This document shows, piece after piece, positions 1-12,200 of a DNA stretch of 64,000 nucleotides (its first letter is position 1; every line of letters begins with the position of its first letter). The notes under the pieces were generated by a model, which saw only the letters and a list, made by a program, of their open reading frames with translations, was not told where the DNA came from and did not search any database. A program made the position numbers and the translations under genes. This DNA comes from Muscardinus avellanarius (taxonomy: Eukaryota; Chordata; Mammalia; Rodentia; Gliridae), in the NCBI GenBank assembly GCA_963383645.1, contig OY726573.1, forward strand, positions 17,200,158-17,264,157. Direction: 5' to 3'.

Positions 1-125
1 TTGAAACAGGGTCTCTTACGCCAGCGCAGCTGGCTTCAAACCTGCGCAATCCTCCTGTCTCCGCCTCCCAAGCGGGGGTGGGGGGGGTGGGGGAGGGAAT
101 ACAAGCGTGCGCCACCACGCCCGGC
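1..125 (-). mobile_element. B1-ID SINE, partial at window edge
   Basis: Antisense B1-like half only: an antisense 'GAAACAGGGTCTC', the compact left-arm core and the antisense head 'CCACCACGCCCGGC'. It carries the short left arm ('cttacgccagcgcagctggc') of the youngest-looking subfamily in this window. The rest lies outside the window. Confidence 0.75.
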
Positions 126-360
126 TCATCCTCACTTTTAAAAACAACTTAAGGCAAAAAAAAAAAATCTTTGTTATATACAGAAGTTTGATGTGTACAG
201 AAGTGACAATCCTATATTAGAGGAAAAAAGAAATGACCACCAAATGAAACAGTAAATGATTATTTATGGACAAAGATTAGGTGGACCCTTACTTCACAGT
301 ATATGTAAGCATCAACTCTATCTAGATAGATTAAGCACTCACTGTCTAAACAAAACAACT

Positions 361-578
361 TGGCCAGGCGTGGGGGCGCACGCTTGTAATTCCAGCATTT
401 GGGAGGCGGAGACTGGAGGACTGTGGTTCCTGGACAGCCTCAGCTACCTAGGGAGGCCCTTCACAACTCAGTGAGACCCTGTTTTCAAAAATAAAAAAGA
501 CCTGGGGTGTAGCTCGGAGGTAGAATGTCCTTGGGTTCCACCCCAATACAAAAAAAAAAAGAAGAAGAAGAAAAAAAA
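361..578 (+). mobile_element. B1-ID dimeric SINE
   Basis: Sense copy: B1-like head, 'gagaccctgttttc' linker, ID-like right half with 'gtgtagctcggaggtagaat', then an A-rich tail. AAAACAACTT occurs just before the head and again after the tail, which fits a target-site duplication from LINE-1-mediated insertion. Confidence 0.85.
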
Positions 579-787
579 GAAAACAACTTTACAACTCTTG
601 GAGAAAGCATAGATATGCTTATTTTTGGAACTTGATGTGATGCTGGCTTTTTGAATTGGATACAAAAGCATAGATTATACAATAAATGATTCATAAATTT
701 GTTTCTAAAAGATTAGAATTAACAATGAACAGGAATGAATGATAATAACAAATTCTGGAATAAAACTACCAAAGGCTAAGGCTATTT

Positions 788-822
<35 letters not shown>

Positions 823-1129
823 ACCTGTGTGGATGACCAGTGATGGCAGCTGGGAGTTGAGAAGTAGTGTGAGGATTCAGTGAGAAGAGAAATCAGAGCT
901 CAAAAACAAAAGCAATGAAATACCTGAGGAATAGGACACAAAGACAACAGATGAAAAAGCAACACACTCCATCTGAAGCAGAATTACTAGAATGTGTTGA
1001 ATGAAAGCTTGGAGTTAGCATAATAAAATACTTGAAGATGATAAAGGAGGATGTAAGCCTATAAAAGAATCAAGAAGACAACTGAAATGGCAGTTAAGTA
1101 GTTTAGTAAACATTGCTGAAGAAAATGAC
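579..1129. other. No gene recognised; contains (GT)15
   Basis: AT-rich sequence with one (GT)n microsatellite at 791-820. I see no splice-flanked coding segment and no repeat family I can name. Confidence 0.4.
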
Positions 1130-1600
1130 TAAGAGGCCTGACCTAAGGGCTATTTTCAATCCCCATACCCAAGGACTAAATTAAACAAGATGTCCTTGGT
1201 GGTCTAGTGGTCCCTCCCTGACCAGGTCTAGATGACATTCTATGGGCTAGCTGTTGTGGTAATATTCTAGAAAGTTAAGAAAAGCATGTCAAAATATAGA
1301 CCCCAACCTTGAGATAGTTGCCCAGAAACATAGTAACCAATTCCCTGTGAACAGCTAATGCTATAGGTCTTCTAAGCCAGTCAAGGTAAAGGTCATGAGA
1401 ACTGTCCAATCAATAGAGGCTCTTTGTCTAAAAGGGTATAAAAATAAAAACCAAAATGTGCTTTGGGTCCCTGTGTTGAACCACTGTGTCGGTTTATGTC
1501 GGGCACCCAAGCTTAAGCTTGAATAAAGGCTCTTTGCTTTTTACATACGGATCAGCTCCTTGGTGGTCTCTCCGGGACAAAGGAACTGGGCACAACACAA
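1130..1600 (+). mobile_element. Solo LTR, gammaretrovirus-like (ERV1)
   Basis: LTR-type promoter layout: 'gggtataaaaata' at about 1435, the polyadenylation signal in 'gaataaaggctctttgc' at about 1520, then 'ccttggtggtctctccggga', a U3-R-U5 arrangement typical of ERV1 LTRs. No internal retroviral sequence follows, so I read it as solo. Boundaries are approximate and I could not fix a 4-bp target duplication. Confidence 0.6.
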
Positions 1601-1954
1601 CAAAGAATGAGGTATAATACTATTATTAGTTGAAATAAAGAATGTAATAGGCACATATATAGTAGGAAAGATTCACCTGAAAAAGTTGTACACAGTTGAA
1701 GGTTTGGAATGAGGAATCTGCCAGAAGGCAGCAGGAAAGGATAAAAAGTCAGATCCACAGGGGCTTATACAGTGTCAAAGGGGAGAGAGATGAAGTCACC
1801 ACCCCTGGAGCTGGACTTAGTAACTGAAAGAGTATTCAACACAAAGGGAACCTTGTTTAAATGTCCAGAGGAGGGACAGATCAGCTGCAGGGGAATAAGA
1901 ATTAGACCTCTACACTTCAGATAGCTACAGTGTATGCAAACTATAATGGAGTAA

Positions 1955-2080
1955 CTTTTTTGTGTGTGGTACTAGGATAGAACTCAGGGGCTTTCTATCT
2001 CCGGGCTATACTCCCAGACCTATTTTATACTTTATTTGGAAACAGGGTCTGAGTTGCTGAGAGTCTCACTAAGTAGTTTC
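1955..2080 (-). mobile_element. Partial B1-ID SINE
   Basis: Antisense ID-like half ('gtactaggatagaactcaggggc') followed by part of the B1-like half. The left arm decays after 2080. Confidence 0.6.
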
Positions 2081-2183
2081 TAATAAACTTAGTTTAAATA
2101 AACTTAGTTTAGGATAGTTTAATTTATAGAATACATACAAACACAGTTCAAAGAGTTCCCATATAGTTCACTCTTGGTTTACC

Positions 2184-2184
2184 C

Positions 2185-2222
<38 letters not shown>

Positions 2223-2293
2223 GTGATACTAGAGATTGCCTCATGCATGCTAGGCAGGTGCTCTGGCATGAAGCTACATCCCCAGACCTTTTC

Positions 2294-2335
<42 letters not shown>

Positions 2336-2374
2336 TTTCATTCATTCATTCATTCATTCATTCATTATTGTGTA

Positions 2375-2417
<43 letters not shown>
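2184..2417. repeat. Microsatellite cluster with ID relic
   Basis: (TTG)n at about 2186-2222, (TTTC)n at about 2290-2335, (ATTC)n at about 2337-2367 and (TG)n at about 2379-2415. An antisense ID-like monomer lies at about 2222-2290. Open frames here are repeat-encoded and not genes. Confidence 0.85.
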
Positions 2418-2421
<4 letters not shown>

Positions 2422-2613
2422 TAACAGTGATTGAACCCAGGGGCATTCTACCTCTGAGCTATACCTCCAGCAGTTTTTATTTTTTGTTTTGAAATGGGGG
2501 CTTACTACATAGCTGAGAGTCCCACTACATTGCTGATACTGGTCTTGAACCTGTGATCATCCTGTGTCAGCCTCAAACCTCAGATGATGGGGGTGCACCA
2601 CTTCACCCAGCTA
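2418..2613 (-). mobile_element. B1-ID SINE
   Basis: Antisense copy with an ID half ('gattgaacccaggggcattc') and a diverged B1 half ending near 'caccacttcacccagct'. Confidence 0.75.
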
Positions 2614-3650
2614 TGACTTGGGCAAAGCACTTGAGTAGATGGTTCTTCAAAGAAGATTTGCAAATAGCCAAGAAACATATGATAAAATTCCAACACTGTC
2701 AATTTTTAGGGAAATGTGAATTGAAAAGACAATGAGACATCATCTTGCACCTATTAGGATAGATAGAATTTTTTAAAAAGCAGAAAATAACAATTTTTTT
2801 GGTGGTACTGGGGATGGAACCCTTCTCTGGGCTACACTCCCAGACCCATTTTATATTTTTATTTGGAAACAGGGTCTCAAGCCAGCGAGGCTGGCTTCAA
2901 ACCTGTGCGATCCTCCTGTCTCCGCCTCCCAAGCGCGGGGATTACAAGCGTGCGCCACCATGACCGGCGATAATAACAAATATTAAAGAGGTGAAGAAAT
3001 TGGAGCCCTTGTATGGTGTTGGTGGAAATAGAAAGCATTATGGTGGTTTCTCAAAAGATGAAAAACTGATTTACCATATAAGACAGCAATTTCACATCAT
3101 ATACTTCAAGGATTTTAAGCCAAGGACTTCAATAAGTAGTTTTACATCTGTGTTCATAATAGCATTATTCACAATAGCCAAAATGTGGAAGCAACCCACA
3201 TACCCACTGATAGGTCAATGAACGGAGCAGATGTAATATATATGTAAAATGGAATATCACTCAGCTTTAAAAAGGAAGGACTCTCTGACACATGGAATTA
3301 TATGGATGAACCATCCAAACATTGTGCTAAATGGATTAAACCTGTCGCCAAAGAACACATGCTGTATGATTCCACTTGAGGAGGTACCTAGAGTTGTCAG
3401 ATCATAGAGACAGAGGTTATGTGGTTCCCAGGGACGGGGGGATGGTTCCCTGGAACTGGAGAGTTGTGGAAGAGCTACAGAGTTTCAGTTTCAGGAGGTG
3501 AAAAATGTCCAGGAAAATGAATGTAGGGGATGGTCCACCAACAGCATGGAGAATTACTGCCACATCAATGCGCACTAGAAACCGCTAAAATGCTACATTT
3601 TGTTAGGCACACTTTACTCCAGATTTTACAAATATAGGAGAATATTCAAT
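2612..3650 (+). mobile_element. Old LINE-1 3' fragment (ORF2 end and 3'UTR)
   Basis: Sense remnant of the LINE-1 ORF2 C-terminal region. It shows the 'aaagaagatttgcaaatagcc', 'gggaaatgtgaattgaaaag' and 'acaatagccaaaatgtggaa' landmarks, then the 'atggaatatcactcagc' stretch and 3'UTR. Many stops mark it as ancient. A B1-ID SINE (antisense, about 2793-2972) interrupts it and must be younger. Confidence 0.75.
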
Positions 3651-3730
3651 ACTTTCCAAACAAAACTCAGAAAATAGATACTTCTGAGAATGCAATATAT
3701 CAAAATGAAGAAGTGGTTTAAAAACCAAGG

Positions 3731-3897
3731 GAGCCGGGCATGGTGGCGTGGGCTTGTAATCCCAGCATTTGGGAGGCTGAGACAGGAGGATCACGGTTCT
3801 CCGACAGCCTCAGCTATGTAGTGAGGCCCTTTGCAACTCAGTGAGACCCTGTTTCAAAAGAAAAAGAAAAAAATAGGGCTGGGGTACAAAAAAAAAT
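3731..3897 (+). mobile_element. B1-ID SINE with truncated ID half
   Basis: Sense B1-like half ('gccgggcatggtggcgtggg'), linker 'gagaccctgtttc', then only the start of the ID half before an A-rich tail. Confidence 0.75.
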
Positions 3898-4381
3898 CAA
3901 GGAAAGCATATCCATAACAACCCAGAAATATATTCTACGAAGCAATGTTTGGTGTAATTGTGGCCTCTGTGCAGCCTGGCCAAGAGGTCATGCCGGAGGA
4001 GGACTGAGAACCATAGAACAGAGAGAAACTCCCCCTGACCGCTGCCCTGCCCAAGATGCCCTGGCCACAGTACACCAGCCAGAGGCCTACAGGACTGCTC
4101 CTGGACCCCCACCTCGCCCCATGAAAAGCCCCTCGCCTGTAAGGAGACACCTCCTGGCTCTCACAGGATCTCTCCCCAGTCAGCTGCCTGTTCCTTGCTC
4201 TTGGGCTGGGTTTTCTTTGTCCCGAAATACCCCAAGAGTAACTACAATGGAGCTCTCTCATTCTTCTTATCCGAAAACAGAAAACACTTAGATTTTAGAA
4301 TTGTAACTCAAGCTTATATTTGCCAATTTAAGAAGTTTTCACACCTTTTGTATGAGGAGAAAAATTAAGTAATGGAAAAAT
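3898..4381. other. No feature recognised
   Basis: Non-repetitive-looking sequence of mixed composition. Two overlapping antisense open frames exist, but they resemble no family I know and lack exon-like boundaries. Confidence 0.3.
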
Positions 4382-4449
4382 AGCTTTGCGCAGTGGCAGT
4401 ATCATGGCCAGTAAGGTTTATCCAAGGCGCAAGTATTGCTAATTGAAAA
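4382..4449 (+). pseudogene. Truncated U4 snRNA retrocopy
   Basis: Matches the first roughly 68 nt of spliceosomal U4 snRNA: 'agctttgcgcagtggcagta' and then the stem II/5' stem-loop with 'aggtttatcc', ending at 'gctaattgaaa'. The 3' two thirds (central domain, 3' stem-loops and Sm site) are missing, and several substitutions are present, for example 'catggccagtaagg' where U4 reads 'cgtagccaatgagg'. GAAAAATA occurs on both sides, which fits a target-site duplication. Almost certainly a non-functional retropseudogene. Confidence 0.85.
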
Positions 4450-4730
4450 ATATACATAGCAGGGTCCAAGTCAAGACCTTTGGAACTGCAGCAGCGTAAG
4501 ACCAGCTCGTTCTGTCACTGAGGCTGGGAAGCACAGAAGGGACACGGGATCTTCTCGTGTCGCTCCTTGAGGGATTGGTTCACCATAATGAAGGAAATGA
4601 AGCAGGCTGAGGGACTTAAGAGCCCACATCTTAAAGGAAGCTTTGATACAGAACTAAGCACAGACGTCTATCCTTGTGGTCAAATAAAAACATGAGCCAC
4701 CTGGCTCCATTCTCGTAAAGAGTGAATCAA

Positions 4731-4905
4731 GCCGGGTGTGGTGGTGCACACCTGTGATCCCAGTACTTGGGAGTCCGTGACGGGAGGATCACGGGCTGCG
4801 GAACAGTCTCAGCAAGTGGAGCAATTTCAGCAACCTAGCAAGACCCTGTTTCAAGACAAAAAAAAATAAAAAGGGTTGGATTCAATTCCCAGAACAAAAG
4901 AAGAG
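4731..4905 (+). mobile_element. B1-ID SINE
   Basis: Sense copy with a diverged B1 half, 'agaccctgtttc' linker and a shortened ID half ending 'caattcccagaacaaaag'. Confidence 0.7.
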
Positions 4906-5408
4906 AAAAACTAAATTGAACGCACTTCATTTTTCACTTTCACTAGAAACCTGAACGTAGCCACTTTTTCCTGAGGGAGTGCTGGGGTTGGACGATTGCA
5001 TCCAGGGAACCAATCCCACCTCCTTCAGCTAATACCCATGCCTAGGGAAGAGGCTGTGGAAAGAATGGATCCTGTTAATGGACACAGAGTCGCAGCCTTT
5101 CCTTGGGCTGCTCAAACACCAGTGGTCAGGAGAGCAGATTGTCCTGTCTTGCTCCTCTTACAAATTCTTGTTGCCCCCAGGAGGCCACGGCTCCCGGCCC
5201 TCTCTGCTTCTCCTGCCTCCCCATGCTGGTGTCTCAACCCTGAGCCTCCCCGACCTTCACCATCCACGCTGCACCCCCCCCCCTTTGCCATTCACACATC
5301 TTCAGATCTCTCCATCCTCAAGCACATCCTCCCTGATCTCTCACGTCTTGCTGCATCTGCCCCCTCTGCTCTACTGAACGTCTTCTGTATTGACTCAAAA
5401 TGTCTCCA
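4906..5408. other. No feature recognised
   Basis: Pyrimidine-rich stretch, including a run of C at about 5273-5284. It contains open frames of 99-142 codons that are proline/serine-rich by composition. I see no evidence of a gene. Confidence 0.3.
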
Positions 5409-5638
5409 TGGCCAGGTGTGGTGACACACCTGTATGCCTAGCACTTAGGAGGCTGAGACAGGAGGATTGCTGCTTTGAGGACAGCCTCGGCAACTTAGTA
5501 AGATGAGGGCTTCAGAAACTTAGTGAGACCCTGTCTCAAAATTTAAAAAAATAAAAAAGTAGAGCTGGAGGCGTAGCTGGGGGGTAGAACACCCCTGGGC
5601 TCAATCCCCAGTATCACAAAAACAAAACAAAACAAAAA
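5409..5638 (+). mobile_element. B1-ID SINE
   Basis: Complete sense dimer: B1 half, 'gagaccctgtctc', ID half with 'ctcaatccccagtatcac', then an AAAAC-rich tail. Confidence 0.85.
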
Positions 5639-5703
5639 CCCTCCATGTGTTCATGCCTGACATTCATTCAGTCACATTCATCCTTTTTTTCTTTCTTCTT
5701 TTT

Positions 5704-6155
5704 TTGGCGGAACTAGGGGTTGGACCCAGGGATACTTTACCTGTGAGCTACACACCCAGCCCTCTTTTTTATTCTTAATTTTTACTGCTGCATTGTGGTC
5801 ATAGATCTTAATGGAGTACAAGATGGGGGAGGCACACAGCACTCATTTAGCCCTTCCCCAATCCCCACCCCACCCCGGGCCCCTCCCTCCTTCTCATGTT
5901 TGACTTAGTGACTGACTTTGATGTGTTTGTGAATGCACAGCATGCACATTAATAAATTTCCTCTTCCTACCTCACATCCCCTCAGTTAAGTCCCTTTATT
6001 TGCTCATCCACTGTTTTATTCTTAATTTTGAAACAGGGTCTCACTAAGTCGTGGAGGTCCTCATTGAATAGTTGAGGCTGGGCGAGAACCTGCAATCCTC
6101 CAGTCTCAGCCTCCCAGGTGCTGGTATTACAAGTGTGCGCCACCACGCCCAGTTA
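5704..6155 (-). mobile_element. B1-ID SINE split by a LINE-1 insertion
   Basis: Antisense ID half (5704-5766) and B1 half (about 6024-6155) are separated by a 231-bp LINE-1 3' fragment. Without the insert they form one ordinary SINE, so the SINE came first. Confidence 0.85.
5783..6013 (-). mobile_element. 5'-truncated LINE-1 3'UTR insertion
   Basis: Resembles, in the same antisense orientation, the 3'UTR of the full-length LINE-1 at 20395-20700 (C-rich 'ccccaatccccaccccaccc' block and 'gcattgtggtcat'). It is bounded by TTTTATTCTTAATTTT at 5767-5782 and 6014-6029, a 16-bp target-site duplication. Confidence 0.85.
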
Positions 6156-6164
6156 ATCTGGAAT

Positions 6165-6447
6165 CAATCTTCCTTCCTTCCTTCCTTCCTTCCTTCCTTA
6201 ACTTACTTCCTTCCTTCCTTCCTTCCTTCCTTTCTTTCTTTTTTGCAGTACTGGGAATGGAACCCAGGGGCATTGTACATCCGAGCTTCACTCTCAGCCC
6301 TAATTTTTAGTATTTTTATTTTTTGAAACAGGGTCTCACTGAGTGCAAAGGGCCTTGCTTAGTAGCTGAGGCTGTCTGTGCACCGGGATCCTCTGGTCTC
6401 CGCCTCCTAAATGCTGGGATTACAAGCTTGCACCACCGCATCCCGCC
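6165..6447 (-). mobile_element. (TTCC)n and B1-ID SINE
   Basis: (CTTC)n microsatellite at about 6170-6240, followed by a complete antisense B1-ID SINE (about 6243-6447) ending 'caccaccgcatcccgcc'. Confidence 0.8.
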
Positions 6448-7419
6448 TTGAAATATTTCTAAGAAGGGAAATTTGACGGGAAGATTCTGAGTTGGAAATT
6501 GGTCAATATGTTGAACTGGCATTGACTCCGTGGGGAGCACTTGTTTTTGCTGGATTCGCAAGCAGAGGATGGAAGAGTCTTTACTAGTTGGTACTTGAGC
6601 ACTTTCAAGTGGATTCCTTTTTCCTTGGGAGGATTCTGGACATTCAGGGGCCAGTATACCCACGCATGCTGAAGGTCTACCAGGGCCAAAAAGCCCAGAA
6701 GAACAGGCCTGCGGCTGGAGCATCAGAGTCAAGATGGTGCAGGGAACCTGTCGGTCCTCAGTGAGCGACCGCCTGGATCTGTGCAGAAGTTCTCGCCCTG
6801 CACGGTTTTGTGCTTTTCTCTTCCGCTTAGGGAGAGCATCTCTACACCCAGAGCAGACTCAAAATATGGGGAAGCATATCTTGGCCAAGAACTTGGGCTG
6901 GTTTATGTAGGTAGCTCTTGGAAGTTTTAGGAACTAAGTGAATACTTTTTACTGGAGAGAAAATCTTTGGGGCCCTGAGTTCTTAGAAACATTCTTGCTG
7001 GATACTCTAGGAATGCAAGCCCCTGACTATTCTTTACTGAGGCCATTTCTCAAGGTTATTTTTGCAACAGGCAGCTGTGAGAGGAGAGGCAGTGTTCCCC
7101 AGACCTGGGGTGGATTTGAATCTGCTCATGACAAAAATACTGAGTGCCGCAGACCCATTGGTCTCACCTGTAAAGCAGCCACTGTAGGTGCAGCCGCCCA
7201 TTCGGCCCGCCGCATCTCTCGCAGGGGACTTGGGAGCTGGACCCAGGAGGACATGCCACTGCTTTCTCTCTGAGGAATGACAAGGCCTGGGTCTGAATGT
7301 GGAGTCTCGTGTCTTCTGCCAGCGTCCCTCAAACAGCCACAGGGACCGGCTGGCTGTACGGTCAAGGACAGCCCCAGCCCTTTGTAGTGCTTAACACTTT
7401 GCATCCACCCGTTGGCAAA
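6448..7419. other. No gene recognised
   Basis: Unique-looking sequence 1.3-2.3 kb upstream of the ALOX12 start. No lipoxygenase exon, known repeat or convincing open frame is visible. Confidence 0.35.
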
Positions 7420-8340
7420 AACGAAAAACTAAGATTCTACTGGTAAGGATTCGGAGAAAGGGGGCATTCTGAAACCCTGTGCGGTCTTTTGAAACCCTGC
7501 CGCAGTCTTTTGAGAAAGCTTTTTAAAATGTTTAACTATATTTATTGGGAAAAGCGTAAATCTTGAAATACTTAAATGAACTGTTAGATTTAGTATACAT
7601 TTATAAAAATGACAATTTTCTTAGTTATACATATACACAGACATCATGAAAATGTATATAAAATAGAGGGATAGCTCCTTGCACTTATGAATAACAACTT
7701 TGGAAGTTTTTATTTAAATATATACTTTCTTTATATTTTATGATCATTTGGTACTTAGAAGTAAACACTCCTAATAAGAACATGATGCCAGGTGACTCCC
7801 ACACCACTCACAGTTATGTAGTTGTCTATGTTGTGTTTCATATGGGTTCTTTAGTCACCAAAGTAAAAAGTATATATAAAAACACAGTCCACTTTGGGAA
7901 GCAACATGTCACCATTTCACTCAGAAGTCTCACTTCTGGGGATCTGCACTATAAGTGTAAACGCTCCTTTACACGAGGTATGCACACAAAGGTATTCGTT
8001 AGAGCACCCATCTTTGCCGAAAGTATTGGTAACAACCTGAATACCCATCAAGAGGTGAGTCCTTAAAGCGACTGAAGAGAAGAGGCAGACCTCCGCGTGG
8101 TGATCTGAAGATATTCCCATCATGCATTGTTAGTTGTGTAGGGGGAAATGCATTACACAGTGAAGTCCTTTATTTTGTAGAAGAAATGGCTAGAACTATA
8201 TAGAAGCAATTTTTACATGCAGAAAGGATCAAACTATTGCCGATGGTTGTTTCCTTGGGAAGAGGGGGATGCACAGAAGACAAGGAAGGGATGGTTTGTT
8301 ATTGTCTAAGGGTGGAAGATGGAAAGGTGTCTTTTAGTGA
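7420..8340 (+). mobile_element. Ancient LINE (HAL1/L1-like) 3' fragment
   Basis: Contains the decayed ORF2-end landmarks of old mammalian LINEs in sense order: 'tctcacttctggggatctgc', 'attggtaacaacctgaatac', 'ccatcaagaggtgag', then 3' sequence. It is heavily mutated. Family assignment is tentative and the ends are approximate. Confidence 0.5.
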
Positions 8341-8419
8341 ACACTAGCTATTCCCCAGCTCTGAAGAGTCTCCGGAGGGTCTTCCCTGGACCACTAATCC
8401 CCAAAGCCTGAGGCAGGCC

Positions 8420-9200
8420 CTGGGCTAGGAAGGAAGGCTGCCAGGCCGAGCGGACTGGGCAAGGCTGGAAAGATCCGCACTGGCCCCAGGACCCTGTCTG
8501 CGCTGTGCAGCCTGTGCTCCTGGACCAGAGCGGCGGCCAGGAGCGCGGCCTGGGGAGAAGCCCCACCCTGGCCCCCGGCCCCCTCCAGGGCGCTCCCGGC
8601 CCCTGGAGGCCCCTCGGCTGCAGGTGCAGAGAGGAGGCGCGGCCGCCGGGCGCTGGGACGCGTGGGCCTGGGCGGGTCCCTGAGCTGGCTTTATTAGGGC
8701 GGCGGGAGCTCGCAGGGCGGGCGGGCCTGGCTGCAGCCGCGGGCGCCATGGGCCGCTACCGCGTCCGCGTGGCCACGGGCGCCGCGCTCTTCTCGGGCTC
8801 GCACAACCGCGTGCGGCTGCGGCTGGTCGGGGCGCGCGGGGCGGCGGAGCTGGAGCTGCGGCCGCGGCCGGCGCGGGGCGAGGTGGGCGCGGGCGGGGCG
8901 GGGCGGGCGGGCGGCGGCGGGGAGGGCGGCGGTGACCGAGGCCGGCCCGCAGGAGGAGGAGCAGGTGCTGGACGCGCCCGAGGACCTGGGGCCGCTGCGG
9001 TTCGTGGAGCTGCGCAAACTGCACTGGCTGCTGGACGACGCGTGGTTCTGCGAGCGCGTGGCGGTGCGGGGCCCCGACGGCGCGGAGGCCGCCTTCCCCT
9101 GCTACCGCTGGGTGCGGGGCGAGCGGGCGCTGCGCCTGCCCGAGGGCACCGGTGAGCGAGGGCCGCGCGGGGCGGGCGGGGGCAGAGTCGCGGGGGGGGG
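8420..9200 (+). promoter_or_regulatory. ALOX12: CpG-rich promoter region of ALOX12
   Basis: Strongly GC- and CpG-rich block covering the 5' flank and exons 1-2 of ALOX12. It includes several GC boxes ('gggcgg' types at about 8698-8722), and a TATA-like 'ctttattag' lies about 60 bp before the start codon. The CpG density is far above neighbouring DNA. I infer the core promoter here; the transcription start cannot be fixed from sequence alone. Confidence 0.6.
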
Positions 9201-12200
9201 GGGGGAGAAGCAGTCACAAAGTTCTCTGAAGATCCAGGCCCAGAGCGTGAGGACCAGGACGGGACAGACGCAGAGGGACCACAGCATCCTGTGGGGAGGA
9301 GGGCTCGGCCGGCGCGGGGGCCACCCCAGTAATCCCCGGCTTGGGAGGGTCGCAGGTTCAAGACCAGCCTCCAAAACTTAACAAGACCCCGTTGCAAAAT
9401 AAAAAGGGCTGAGGGTGCAGCTCAGAGGTGGAACGTCTCTGGGTTCCATCCTCGGCACCAAAATAGAAAAATAAGAAAATGCAGGCGATGCCTCTGTGAC
9501 TCAGAACAGGTTAGGGCAGGGGCAGGTGAGGACCCACAGAGCAGCAGGCGGTGGCACCAAGAGGAGGCCACTGAGGGAAAGAGTGGGAGGAGGTGGGAGG
9601 GCTGGGGAAACGCCATGACCCCTGTGAGGGCAGCCAGGAGGAGGGTGGGCTGAAGGACAGCAGGCAGGATGTGCTGCCCCCAGAGTCCCCAAGAAGGGAG
9701 CCGGCCAAGTAGGACTGGCACAGAGAGCCGAGAGACTCCTGTGAGACCTGCAGCAGCTGAGCAGGTGCAGCTGAGGCCGCCGGGTGGGGCCAGGGAGAGG
9801 GGCCACAGAGAGCTCCGCTCCCGCCAGGCGAGATGCCAAGCTGAGCACCACACTTGGACCTCCTCATCAGAGGGAGGATGGGGCTCCAGGGAAAGCCAGG
9901 GGGTCCGTGTGCCTAACATGACCTGTGCCACTGAGAAGACAGGTGAAGGAACTCACAGAGACCTGGACAGAGGAGCCCAGCAGAAGGAAGAGTGAGAATG
10001 TGGGGAGGTGTGGGCCTGGCGGGCGTGAGGAGGACTCAGAGGTGAGGATGAACAGGGACAGGTGGGGAGAGGAATCAATTTAGGTATTTACCTAGTGGCC
10101 CTGGGGGTTGAATCCAGAGGCACTCACCTCAGAGCCACATCCCACTCCTATTTTTTATTTATTTTTATTTATTTTTGCGGATCTAGACATGGAACCCAGG
10201 GATATTTAGCCTCCGAGCTACATACTCTACCCTGTTATTTATTTTTTAGTTTGAAACAGGGTCTCACTAAGTTGCGGAGGGCCTAAGTGGCTGAGGCTGT
10301 CTGCGAACCACGATCCTCTGGTCTCAACCTCCCGAATGCTGGGATTACAAGCGTGCGCTACCACACCCGGCTCTATTTTTTATTCTTTATTTTTAAAACA
10401 GGGTCACACTAAGTAGCTGGGAAAGAAGGAGAAAAAAGGCTGGCAAGCAGGGGACTTTAAATTTTGTTTTGTTTTGTTGCTGAAGACTGAAGCCCAGGGC
10501 ATCTACCACTGAGCTACCTCCCTGGCCCTTTTTATTTTATTTAGAAACAAGGTCCCACACATTGGCCACACCGGCCAATGCTTGCCATCCTCCTGCCTCA
10601 GCCTCCTGAGTAGCTGGGGTTTCAGGTGTGCAACATCACTCCTGGCTACAGACAGGGGACTTCCATCTCAGGACAAATGTGAAAGCTAAGCCTGGTAAAA
10701 TCAAGAAAGGGGCCGGGCGCAGACACAGTAAGTGACCAGGAATTACTCAGGAGAGACAGACAGAGGGAAACAGCTATGAGGGAAGACATTAACAATGGGG
10801 CTGGAATCAAGCCAGGAGCCGTGTGGGGCTGGAAAGGGCCGTGTGGTCCATGATCCTTTTCGTGTCCCCAGCCCGCCTGGCAGGGGACTCCGTGGACGTC
10901 TTCCAGCAGCACCGCGAGCAGGAGCTGGAGGAGAGACAGCAGACCTACGGGTGAGCGCCCCAGCCTCCAGCGCCGCCCTCCCTGACCCGCTCCGTCCCAG
11001 GCCCACCTCAGAGCCCGCCTGAAGCTCTCTCCCCACTGCCAGCTGGACCACCTGGAGGGAAGGGCTGCCCCTGACAATCGCAGCCGACCGCAAGGAGGAC
11101 CTGCCCCTGAACCTACGATTCCACGAGGAGAAGAAGCAGGACTTCGAGTGGGCGCTGAATGTAGTGTGAGAACGGGGCCGGTGGGTGAGGTTGGCGGACC
11201 CCCAACAAGTGAAACGTGGAAAGTTGATGGTGTCGCCATTGTGCCTGCCCCAGGACCCTGGAGGTCGCACTCAAGCTTGTCTACACCTTCCCAAGACCCT
11301 GGAACCGCCTAGAAGACTATGATCAGATCTTCTGGGGCCAGAAGAGCGCCCTCACTGGTCAGTGACCCCCAGGTCTCCATAACCCCTGGCTGCCTCTCGG
11401 TGACCCACCACCACGTCAGGATCCCCACAACTCCGTGGTGATTGCACCCAGGCCTCCGCAGTGACTAGAAGGGGCTGCAGGAGGGAGTCTGTGTCCCTGG
11501 GTGGCCCGGAGGGGAGGGACAGCAGCTAACTCCTCCCTCCTTGTCCCACCTCCCATCTGCAGAGAGGGTTCACCGCTGCTGGAAGGAGGATGAGATTTTT
11601 GGCTACCAGTTCCTCAATGGCGCCAACCCCATGCTGCTGAGACGCGCCACCTCTCTGCCCCGCAGGCTGGTGCTGCCCGCGGGGACCGAGGAGCTTCAGG
11701 CCCAGCTGGAGAAAGAACTCCAGGTATCTCCTTCTTCCAGACTCCGTGTTGCCTCCCTGGCACTGTTGCCGGGAAAGGAAGATTCCAAGAGAGGCACGTA
11801 AGTGGATGGACCGTTGGGAGATGTTTAGGAAAGGCGCCTGGCAGCTCAGGAGGAGGGAGGCCAGCTAAGCCATGGCGCACAATGGGCTGACTCTTCTGCC
11901 AACCGACTTCTGCCGTAGGCGCCTCCTCGTCCCTGGGGAAGGCCCCAGTGGACTGTATTCCTCACTGCACAATGAGGTGTCTGCACCTGTGTGCGGGTCG
12001 CAGCCCTCGGCTCTGCTGGGACTCGGCTACAGATGTGGGATGATGGCGAGAGCCCGGATGGACCGGCTCCCCTGTCTCCCCTGTGCTCCGGCCCTCATGG
12101 GGTGAGTCGTAACCTGGTATCTTCCTCCTTTCCCCAGAACGGGGCCCTGTTTGAGGTTGACTTTGTCCTGCTGGATGGAATCAAAGGCAACGTGATCCAC

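Noticed and set aside
8425..9397. Large overlapping antisense open frames of 107-213 codons
   Set aside because: They are shadows of the CpG-rich exons 1-2 of ALOX12, with Arg/Pro/Ala-rich composition only.
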